A DNA stretch of 6,618 nt, taken from contig CAKSSZ010000086.1 in the NCBI GenBank assembly GCA_934489915.1, forward strand, positions 1-6,618, read 5' to 3'. The position numbers and the translations under genes are program-made. Origin of the DNA: an uncultured Clostridia bacterium. Its GTDB lineage: Bacteria; Bacillota; Clostridia; HGM11514. Positions 1 to 5,860 of the stretch are shown here, one piece after another (positions within the stretch are counted from its first letter, which is position 1; the number at the start of each line of letters is the position of its first letter). The notes below the pieces were generated by a model. The model did no database searches. It saw nothing but the letters and a program-made list of their open reading frames with translations, and had not been told where the DNA came from.

Positions 1-354
<354 letters not shown>

Positions 355-412
355 AAAGCAGGTCATAATAGGAAAGATCAATAGGAAGTTGAGTAGGGAT
401 GCATTGTTAGTT

Positions 413-531
413 TATCCGGTGGCGATAGCACAGAGGTCACACCTGTTCCCATTCCGAACACAGTAGTTAAGCTCTGTCACGCTGATGATACTTGGTGGGA
501 GACTGCCCGGGAAAGTAAGTAGCTGCCGGAA
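413..531 (+). rRNA. 5S ribosomal RNA
   Basis: This is a complete 5S rRNA of about 119 nt, 58 nt after the 23S end. It carries the conserved loop B/C segments CACACCTGTTCCCAT and CCGAACACAG followed by AGTTAAGCTCT. Helix I is formed by TCCGG (415-419) with CCGGA (526-530). Just outside it, ATTGT (403-407) can pair with ACAAT (531-535), which fits a precursor stalk of the kind trimmed by RNase M5 in Gram-positive bacteria; that role is inferred. Ends are uncertain by a few bases. Confidence 0.96.
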
Positions 532-540
532 CAATCGAAG

Positions 541-567
541 AGGGCTGTCGTAATGACGGCCTTTTTT
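541..567 (+). terminator. Rho-independent terminator of the rRNA operon
   Basis: A GC-rich stem pairs AGGGCTGTC (541-549) with GACGGCCTT (555-563) around a 5-nt loop, with two G-U pairs, and runs into six T residues (562-567). It lies right behind the 5S gene and ends the 23S-5S transcript. No tRNA lies between the 5S gene and the stem. Confidence 0.9.
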
Positions 568-677
568 GCGTATAAAAATGTTGTTTTCGCCCCATGTTTT
601 CGCTCCTTTATGGGGAGAATCCATCAGGCTATCATTATGTTTTTTGCCCGGCGGCATGGATGAAAGCGCCGGCGGAA

Positions 678-707
678 TTGATTGCATGAGTGATACGCCG
701 GTAATAT
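678..707 (+). promoter_or_regulatory. Candidate sigma-A promoter for the YjbR-family gene
   Basis: TTGATT (678-683) and TAATAT (702-707) are separated by 18 bp. Transcription would start near 714, giving a very short leader before the ribosome binding site AAGGAA (717-722) and the ATG at 733. The boxes are close to consensus but were chosen by eye. The rest of the 568-732 gap shows only GC-rich short repeats and a weak CCCCAT/ATGGGG inverted repeat (590-595/610-615). Confidence 0.4.
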
Positions 708-732
708 AACATTTACAAGGAACGGTGTTGTT

Positions 733-1392
733 ATGTTTGAGGACATTTTTTTGAGGAAGAGACCAAATGAGAAAAAGCTGATCGATTATGGCTTTTCAGA
801 CGTTGGTTCTGAATATCTCTACAGTACTCCTGTTTTTGACGGTGATTTTATCTTGTATATTCATGTTGATAGGACAGGTGGAGTAAAGACCACGCTGATT
901 GAAACAGAAAACAGAGAAGAATATGTTTTGTACAAAACTGATTCTCAAGGGGCGTTTGTAGGCGATGTGCGCAAAGCAATAGAAGCTGTTCTTTCTGATA
1001 TTGCAGAAAAATGTTATGACGTAAATGTTTTTAAAGCAAAGCAGTCATCCATACTGATTGAGTATGTTCATAAAACATACGGTGATACATTGGAATTTTT
1101 GTGGGAAAAATCCCCCAATAATGCAATCTGGCGAAGAAAGGACAGTCAAAAGTGGTATGCTGCAATTCTGACCGTACAAAAGAGTAAACTCGGCATCCCG
1201 TCCGATGAAGTTGTTGAGATCATTGATTTGCGGGGCGAGCCGGAAGGATTGGAAAAGCTGATTGATCATCAACGTTACTATCCTGGTTGGCATATGAATA
1301 AAAAGCATTGGTTTACGATTATTTTGGACGGTTCTGTTTCTATGGATGAAATATGCAGCAGATTAAATAAAAGCTATCTGCTGGCAAAGTGA
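733..1392 (+). CDS. MmcQ/YjbR family protein (two-domain form)
   Basis: A 219-residue, probably cytoplasmic protein without signal peptide or membrane segment. Residues about 104-219 form the MmcQ/YjbR fold (DUF419, 'double wing'). The family hallmarks are visible: NNAIWRRKDSQKWYAAIL (129-146), the SKLGI turn (151-155), and YPGWHMNKKHWFTIILDGS (183-201) followed by an SYLLAK end. Residues 1-95 form a separate N-terminal domain (FDGDFILYIHVD at 35-46, GAFVGDVRKA at 73-82) that I recall being joined to YjbR domains in clostridial proteins. The family is often labelled DNA-binding from its fold, but no biochemical role is firmly established. The ATG has a modest site AAGGAA ten bases upstream. 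The gene appears to be its own unit, starting 166 bp after the rRNA terminator. Confidence 0.9.
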   Translation: MFEDIFLRKRPNEKKLIDYGFSDVGSEYLYSTPVFDGDFILYIHVDRTGGVKTTLIETENREEYVLYKTDSQGAFVGDVRKAIEAVLSDIAEKCYDVNVFKAKQSSILIEYVHKTYGDTLEFLWEKSPNNAIWRRKDSQKWYAAILTVQKSKLGIPSDEVVEIIDLRGEPEGLEKLIDHQRYYPGWHMNKKHWFTIILDGSVSMDEICSRLNKSYLLAK

Positions 1393-1473
1393 ATAGATGG
1401 GGATGAATTGAATTTTTGTGTAGGTAAGTTGCTACATATGTTATTTGTGAAAGCAGTCAATCAGGAGGAAGAT

Positions 1474-1599
1474 GTGTTCATCACCTTTGCAGAAGCAGAT
1501 GTGATGGAGCTGCTGTTATATTATTTTCTGCTGCTTATTTCGGGATGGTTCCCTCTGTTGACGAATCAGAAAAAAGCTGATATAATAAAAGGGAAATAA
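1474..1599 (+). CDS. Possible small membrane peptide, 41 aa (doubtful)
   Basis: An open frame runs upstream as far as a TTG at 1408, but the best start is GTG at 1474, five bases after a perfect AGGAGG (1463-1468). The resulting 41-residue peptide has one hydrophobic stretch (about residues 10-29, rich in Leu, Tyr and Phe) and a basic tail ending KKADIIKGK, as in a single-pass small membrane protein. I recognise no family. Against it: its last 14 codons coincide with the promoter of the next gene (boxes at 1558-1563 and 1581-1586), and its base composition is simply AT-rich. It is the only coding candidate in the 235-bp gap between the YjbR-family and DUF1836 genes. Confidence 0.3.
   Translation: MFITFAEADVMELLLYYFLLLISGWFPLLTNQKKADIIKGK
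1558..1586 (+). promoter_or_regulatory. Strong sigma-A promoter for the DUF1836 gene
   Basis: TTGACG (1558-1563) and a perfect TATAAT (1581-1586) are separated by exactly 17 bp. Initiation would fall near 1593, giving a leader of about 35 nt that contains the ribosome binding site AGGGGA (1618-1623) before the ATG at 1628. This is the best promoter in the window. Confidence 0.8.
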
Positions 1600-1627
1600 A
1601 AAAGTCGAAAGAAAAGCAGGGGATAAT

Positions 1628-2128
1628 ATGGAAAAAATAATACAGGAAATGGTGACCTATCATTGTCCCAGGTGGGAGGAATTGCCGCAGCTTGCGCTTT
1701 ATATTGACCAGGTGGTGTTATATTTGCAGGAGAATTTGTCTGTTTTTGATTCCAACAGTGCCATAACACCGGCAATGATCAATAATTATGTAAAACAAAA
1801 AATTGTGCCGCCCCCGGTCAAAAAGAAGTATGGGCGAGAGCATCTGGCGTATTTTTTTGTGATCTTTACCATGAAACGGGTCACCAGCATTTCTCAGCTT
1901 GGAAGGATATTGAGAATATTTACCGAGCGGTATTCATCGGATGTGGCCTATAATCAATTTTGTGCGGAGTTGGAGTATGCTTTAAAAAGTACCTTTTGTC
2001 CCGAGCAGTTTCCGCCGGTACCCTATCAGCAAGGCGCAGAGCCTGCTTTGTCTGTGTTAAGGGCGATGACAGTGACCTTTGCTCATATGATTTTGATTGA
2101 CCGCTTAGAACTGCCGGAAAGCAACTAA
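1628..2128 (+). CDS. DUF1836 domain-containing protein, putative HTH regulator
   Basis: A 166-residue soluble protein. Residues about 10-120 match DUF1836, a Firmicutes family of unknown function. The family signature is AITPAMINNYVKQKIVPPP (45-63), then KKKYGREHLAYFFVIFTMKRV (65-85) and SISQLGRILRIF (87-98). The 'pick a helix, no-turn, PPP, KxYgreHLA' pattern resembles the N-terminal winged helix of MerR-type regulators, so DNA binding is a reasonable inference but not shown. The last 40 residues (LSVLRAMTVTFAHMILIDRLEL) are predicted helical. Translation starts at ATG 1628 behind AGGGGA with a tight 4-nt gap. The gene has its own strong promoter and lies 71 bp upstream of the protease gene, which it might control. 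No clear terminator separates the two. Confidence 0.85.
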   Translation: MEKIIQEMVTYHCPRWEELPQLALYIDQVVLYLQENLSVFDSNSAITPAMINNYVKQKIVPPPVKKKYGREHLAYFFVIFTMKRVTSISQLGRILRIFTERYSSDVAYNQFCAELEYALKSTFCPEQFPPVPYQQGAEPALSVLRAMTVTFAHMILIDRLELPESN

Positions 2129-2132
2129 AATG

Positions 2133-2162
2133 TTCATAATGATTTCATTTTTATGTTATGAT
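2133..2162 (+). promoter_or_regulatory. Candidate promoter for the protease gene, with direct repeat
   Basis: TTCATA (2133-2138) and TATGAT (2157-2162) are 18 bp apart. A 10-bp direct repeat, TAATGATTTC at 2137-2146 and TTATGATTTC at 2156-2165, overlaps the spacer and the -10 box with a 19-bp period, so a regulator could sit here. Both calls are by eye in AT-rich DNA. The strong ribosome binding site AAGGGAGG (2184-2191) follows, 8 bases before the ATG at 2200. Confidence 0.35.
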
Positions 2163-2199
2163 TTCCTCTTACAGTAGAAAGTGAAGGGAGGAATTCACC

Positions 2200-3924
2200 A
2201 TGAAAAAGAAAGAAACCTTTTCCATTACTTTAGCAACCTTATGGCTATTATTCAGCTTGCCTGTCAGTGCGGAGGAGCTGCCGGAAGCTGAACCGATTCA
2301 ATCCGGGGCAGGGGCATTGGCAACGGAGAACTGGGATTCTTATGAGAATAACGAAGCCGTGATATTGTATCAGGATGGGACGCTTTGGGTGGAAGAGTAT
2401 GAAAATAAAACAGAATTGGAAGAGGGGCTTACAAAATTAAGCCGAGAAGAGGACGTGAGTCTGATTCAACCCAATTATACTTATGAAAGCACAGCGCTTT
2501 CGGCTGACCCGCTCTCGCAGGAGCAGTGGGCGCTTTCTAATGATGGCAGCTTTGCCATGGAGGAGCAGCAGAACCCATTTCCGGTTTATGAGCAGCCTTT
2601 TCAGGCGCCTCAGTCCCCCGGGGAATGGCAAATGTTCTTTCCTTTTTCATCCCGCAAGGGCGCAATGCAAATCAATTCTGTCCACGCTGTGGCTGATGTT
2701 GATATTAATTTAGAGACTGCGTGGAATCTGTATAACGGTGGAAAAAGAGAGTTGACAGTAGCCCTGGTGGATACCGGGATCGATTTCTCTCACCCGGAAC
2801 TTTCCGGCAGACTTTGGGAAAACGAGGATGAGATTCTCGATAACGGCGTGGATGATGATCAGAATGGCTATATTGATGACCGATACGGGTGGAATTTTTA
2901 CGGGAATCATCCTCAGATTTATCAAGGAGACGAGGATAGTCACGGAACCCATGGCGCAGGCACGATCGTTGCCAAAGGGAATAACGGGATCGGTATTTCG
3001 GGTATTGTTCAAAGCGATTTGGTAAAGGTGATGCCGGTGAAGGCCCTGGGCGGGCAGGATGGAGCCGGTTCCACTGCGTCTGTCATTCGTGCCATTCAAT
3101 ATGCGGAGCAAAACGGTGCCGATATTTGCAATTTGAGCCTTGGTACCAGTCTGGATGACCGTGCGCTTTATCAGACAATTGCAAATTCTCACATGCTTTT
3201 TGTTGTTGCGGCAGGGAATGACGGTTCCGATATCGACCGCGCACCTTCCTATCCGGCTGCTTACGATTTGGATAATATCATATCGGTGGCGAATCTAAAT
3301 ATGGACGGTAGTCTGCACAGTTCCTCAAATTATGGCACTGTTTCTGTTGATTTGGCCGCCCCCGGTTCTTATATTTTAAGTACAACGCCACAGGAAGGAT
3401 ATTCATATATGACCGGTACCTCCATGGCGACTCCTATGGTTTCTGCAGCTGCTGCCATGGTATATTCCCAATATGATGATATTTCATTGGCGGATGTGAA
3501 AGAGATTTTGCTTTCTTCTGTCAAGCAATCCCCCACCCTGCAGGGCGTAACGTTGACCGGCGGCTGGCTGAATGTGGGTGCAGCACTGGCTTATCCTATC
3601 TCATCGCTCAGTGGGGTGCAATGGGAAGAGCATAACGGGGCTTCGGTACAGGCAGAATATGCGCCGGAAATTACTGCGTATTTGATGAATCGCCGCGGAA
3701 CACGGTATTTACTGGTGCGGGTGACGGATCCTGACGGGGATTTGTTAAAAACAGTCTATGCAGTAGGAATTGTTTCTGCCGCTCAGTTCCAAGGGGGCAA
3801 TATCGGCCGGGTATTTTCGGTCAATGGACTGGGGAATGCTATTTTTCTTGCAGACCGTGGAACCTATACTTTTTATGCTGCCGATCAAGCGGGACATGAA
3901 ACAGTAAAGACAATTACCCTATAG
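2200..3924 (+). CDS. Secreted subtilisin-like serine protease (peptidase family S8)
   Basis: A 574-residue exported endopeptidase. Residues 1-24 are a signal peptide (KKK start, hydrophobic core, likely cut after VSA). Residues about 48-97 look like an I9-type inhibitory propeptide, ending IQPNYTYE. A Pro/Gln/Phe-rich linker (about 98-165) follows. The catalytic domain covers about 168-465 with a complete triad: Asp191 in VDTGID, His248 in SHGTHGAGT and Ser408 in GTSMATP, with oxyanion Asn340 in AAGN. An acidic loop (214-227, NGVDDDQNGYIDD) is a probable calcium site, as in thermitase/fervidolysin-type subtilases. Residues 466-574 are beta-rich and Ig-like (TYTFYAADQAGHE near the end). No LPXTG, SLH or membrane anchor is visible, so it is probably released or held non-covalently. 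It is monocistronic, closed by a strong terminator 20 bp after the stop. Confidence 0.95.
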   Translation: MKKKETFSITLATLWLLFSLPVSAEELPEAEPIQSGAGALATENWDSYENNEAVILYQDGTLWVEEYENKTELEEGLTKLSREEDVSLIQPNYTYESTALSADPLSQEQWALSNDGSFAMEEQQNPFPVYEQPFQAPQSPGEWQMFFPFSSRKGAMQINSVHAVADVDINLETAWNLYNGGKRELTVALVDTGIDFSHPELSGRLWENEDEILDNGVDDDQNGYIDDRYGWNFYGNHPQIYQGDEDSHGTHGAGTIVAKGNNGIGISGIVQSDLVKVMPVKALGGQDGAGSTASVIRAIQYAEQNGADICNLSLGTSLDDRALYQTIANSHMLFVVAAGNDGSDIDRAPSYPAAYDLDNIISVANLNMDGSLHSSSNYGTVSVDLAAPGSYILSTTPQEGYSYMTGTSMATPMVSAAAAMVYSQYDDISLADVKEILLSSVKQSPTLQGVTLTGGWLNVGAALAYPISSLSGVQWEEHNGASVQAEYAPEITAYLMNRRGTRYLLVRVTDPDGDLLKTVYAVGIVSAAQFQGGNIGRVFSVNGLGNAIFLADRGTYTFYAADQAGHETVKTITL

Positions 3925-3944
3925 CCGAATAGTAATAAGGAAGT

Positions 3945-3985
3945 AAAATTCCGCAAGACTGAGAAAAAGTCTTGCGGAATTTTTT
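3945..3985 (+). terminator. Rho-independent terminator after the protease gene
   Basis: A perfect 16-bp inverted repeat (3945-3960 with 3968-3983) around the 7-nt loop GAGAAAA is followed by a T run ending at 3985. The A-rich left arm makes it potentially active from both directions. It separates protease transcription from the next gene, and it overlaps the TTG-started extension (3972) of the downstream frame, which argues against that upstream start. Confidence 0.95.
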
Positions 3986-4056
3986 CATAAAAATGGTTCC
4001 GCCACTTTCGATTTGTTTGAAATTGACTGTTTTTTATGAATTTAGTCAACATCTCG

Positions 4057-4124
4057 CATTGTCTATGAAATTAAAATGTGGTAAAACGTTAATATATGAA
4101 ACAAATTTAAAAGGAGGAAGTACA
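4057..4124 (+). promoter_or_regulatory. Leader of the first paralogue, partly conserved in the second
   Basis: CATTGTCTATG (4057-4067) lies 68 nt before the ATG, TTAATATATG is at 4089-4098 and the ribosome binding site AAGGAGG is at 4111-4117. The second paralogue has CATTGTATCTATG, TTAATTATAG and AAGGAGG in the same order at nearly the same distances. A possible promoter is TTGTCT (4059-4064), 17 bp, TAAAAC (4082-4087), but the boxes are weak. Another -35-like TTGACT (4023-4028) has no good partner. Confidence 0.35.
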
Positions 4125-5702
4125 ATGGTAGTAAGAAAAAATTGGTTAGTTGGACTGCTGGCATTTCTGTTTTTGACGGTGAATATGCTGGCAGCGGTAC
4201 CCTATCAGGCACAGGCGGCGTCCGGGATTTTGTTTGATCCGACAATTTCTGATTTTGATGGTGCTGCATTAAACGTATTGCACGACTATGTCCATTCGTC
4301 TGCAAAAGCCGGCCTTGAAATCAAGTCTTGGGGTGGGCTGAACGGTGGTAATGGTTTGCAAATTTGGATTTCGGGTGGCGCCGCCAGTCAGCAACATCGG
4401 ATTCAGGGAAGTGATATTACATTACAATCCGGAAAAACCTATCATATGTCTTTTTGGGCAAGGGGCGGAAAAGGAATAAGCTTGGTTGCTCCACAGATGT
4501 GGTTAGGCGGAAGTAAATGGAGCGGTACTGTTTCTTTTTATGGAGGCGCTTTGGAATCTGTAGAGAATGGGGGCGGTTGCTTAAAAGGTTCAGATTTCCT
4601 GTCTGCTGATTGGAGGCAACATGCTTTTTCGATGAATATTGACCATTTGTATACAAGCGGCAACGAAGTTACGTTAGTTAAAAATGTCGAGGCGTTTATG
4701 GCAATTTTCGGACAAGATGGCAAGAATAATTCGTTTGTAAATCCCACATCAATTTATATGGATGGATACTATATTATTGAAGAAGATACCCCTACTTCTA
4801 CCAACTACACCAGAGCACAGATTGCCAATGTGAAGGTGGAAAACGAAGATGGAAATTATGCAGGTTCCCTTTTGACTGCTACGGCAACGATAGGAGACGC
4901 AAACCCCAATGCAGAGATTACCTTGTCTTATCAGTGGCAAAGCTCTGAAGACGGAACCACCTTTACCGATATTGAAGGTGCGACCGAAGCTACCTATACA
5001 GCGCAGGACGCTGACGTAGGACATCAGATCCGCGTGATTGCAACAGCAAAGAGCACCGGTACCGTCAGCGGAGAATCCTCCATGAGCGGTACAAGCAGCG
5101 CAGTGGAAGTTGCTGCAGCTCCTGAAAATGTGACCGTAACCGTATCCGCAGGCGAAGGCGGCCAGGTTATGTATAACGGCGCAGCTGTTACCGGGGATGT
5201 TACCGTAAACAGTGCGGAGGATCAGATCTTCACCGTTGTTCCGAATGACGGATATGAAGTTGCTTCTATTCTGTTAGACGAACAGGATGTCACCGTTGCC
5301 GGCAATGAAATCAATTTGAAGGGAACCACCGCTGCAAAAACTCTGGCGGTTACCTTCCGGGAAATTACTCCTGTGAACCCCGGCATTGCCGAGGGCGCTA
5401 CCACCACTCAGTTCAGCGCTGATGAAAGCGGAAAGCCCACCATGTATGTTTACAGCAAGCTGAATAATTTCAATACTGCCGGCGGGAATGAGTTTGGAAT
5501 TAAACTGTGGATTAAAGATCAGCCGGATGATAAGTTGACCCTGCCTGCAATGTTAAATTCCAGCGACAAAGCGGCTGCTGCTCCCGGTCAGGCATTTGCA
5601 ATCCGGGTATACGGCGCTGCCATTACCGCAGATAAAACCTATGTGGCGCAGCCTTATGTTGGCAGTGAAAACGGTGATCAGGAAGAAATTTCTTACAAAT
5701 AA
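4125..5702 (+). CDS. Secreted modular surface protein: CBM4/9-like, Ig-like, InlB-repeat-like
   Basis: The ATG at 4125, 7 bases after AAGGAGG, gives 525 residues starting with a clear signal peptide (1-31, cleavage at AQA). The frame is open upstream to TTG 3972, but that would bury the signal peptide and lies in the preceding terminator. Residues about 33-220 look like a CBM4/9-type jelly roll: LQSGKTYHMSFWARGG (100-115), FLSADWRQHAFSMNI (158-172), YMDGYYIIEED (211-221). After linker TPTSTNYTRAQ come an Ig-like domain (about 233-330: YQWQSSEDG, IEGATEATYTAQDADVGHQIRV), an InlB B-repeat-like domain (about 334-413: GEGGQV, PNDGYEVASILLD) and an unassigned domain (about 420-525) ending ISYK. 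No sortase motif, SLH or membrane anchor is visible. Glycan binding is inferred; no catalytic domain is recognised. From residue ~240 codons shift towards GC-ending forms. Confidence 0.88.
   Translation: MVVRKNWLVGLLAFLFLTVNMLAAVPYQAQAASGILFDPTISDFDGAALNVLHDYVHSSAKAGLEIKSWGGLNGGNGLQIWISGGAASQQHRIQGSDITLQSGKTYHMSFWARGGKGISLVAPQMWLGGSKWSGTVSFYGGALESVENGGGCLKGSDFLSADWRQHAFSMNIDHLYTSGNEVTLVKNVEAFMAIFGQDGKNNSFVNPTSIYMDGYYIIEEDTPTSTNYTRAQIANVKVENEDGNYAGSLLTATATIGDANPNAEITLSYQWQSSEDGTTFTDIEGATEATYTAQDADVGHQIRVIATAKSTGTVSGESSMSGTSSAVEVAAAPENVTVTVSAGEGGQVMYNGAAVTGDVTVNSAEDQIFTVVPNDGYEVASILLDEQDVTVAGNEINLKGTTAAKTLAVTFREITPVNPGIAEGATTTQFSADESGKPTMYVYSKLNNFNTAGGNEFGIKLWIKDQPDDKLTLPAMLNSSDKAAAAPGQAFAIRVYGAAITADKTYVAQPYVGSENGDQEEISYK
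4547..4580 (+). repeat. 34-bp perfect direct repeat, copy 1 (paralogue 1)
   Basis: Identical to 6283-6316. It encodes the ALESVENGGGC region of the carbohydrate-binding-like domain and is part of the larger gene duplication. Confidence 0.95.
4767..4816 (+). repeat. 50-bp perfect direct repeat, copy 1 (paralogue 1)
   Basis: Identical to 6503-6552, third codon positions included. It encodes the last strand of the binding domain and the linker YYIIEEDTPTSTNYTRA, immediately before the two proteins diverge in the Ig-like domain. Confidence 0.97.
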
Positions 5703-5733
5703 TCATGAGAAATCTCCGGATGATTTGGAGAAG

Positions 5734-5777
5734 GGTAAGGAGCTCCTCGGGAATTTTCCTGAGGCGCTCTCTTTACC
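5734..5777 (+). terminator. Long imperfect hairpin between the two paralogues, weak terminator
   Basis: The core pairs 5740-5752 (GAGCTCCTCGGGA) with 5757-5769 (TCCTGAGGCGCTC), with one mismatch and one G-U pair around a 4-nt loop. GGTAA (5734-5738) can pair with TTACC (5773-5777) to lengthen it. It starts 31 bp after the stop of the first paralogue. The T content behind the core (TCTCTTTA) is poor, so it may be a weak terminator, a partial read-through point or an mRNA-stabilising structure. Confidence 0.5.
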
Positions 5778-5795
5778 GCAGTATTTCGTAAGTTT

Positions 5796-5860
5796 CATTG
5801 TATCTATGCAAGGGGAGCTGCCACGGAGTATTAATTATAGCGTGAAAAGGAGGTAAAACA
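5796..5860 (+). promoter_or_regulatory. Leader of the second paralogue
   Basis: CATTGTATCTATG (5796-5808), TTAATTATAG (5831-5840) and the ribosome binding site AAGGAGGT (5847-5854) reproduce the order and spacing seen before the first paralogue. No good -35/-10 pair with 16-18 bp spacing is visible, so promoter activity is uncertain. The similarity indicates that the leader was part of the duplicated unit. Confidence 0.3.

Noticed and set aside
355..412. tRNA gene in the 23S-5S spacer
   Set aside because: The spacer is only about 58 nt, too short for a tRNA, and has no TTCGA-type T-loop.
412..687. Antisense 91-aa frame across the 5S gene and terminator
   Set aside because: It lies on the opposite strand of 5S rRNA and the terminator, has no ribosome binding site of note and resembles no protein.
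2710..3192. 160-aa antisense frame inside the protease gene
   Set aside because: It is a reverse-strand shadow of the conserved catalytic domain. Its Ile/Arg/Asn-rich composition is typical of such shadows.
3945..3985. Perfect 16-bp inverted repeat as a recombinase or transposon end
   Set aside because: Its 7-nt loop, T run and position 20 bp after a stop codon explain it fully as a terminator.
5596..5856. 86-aa frame overlapping the end of the first paralogue and the intergenic hairpin
   Set aside because: It is out of frame with a well-supported gene, then reads through the hairpin and leader. No ribosome binding site supports it.
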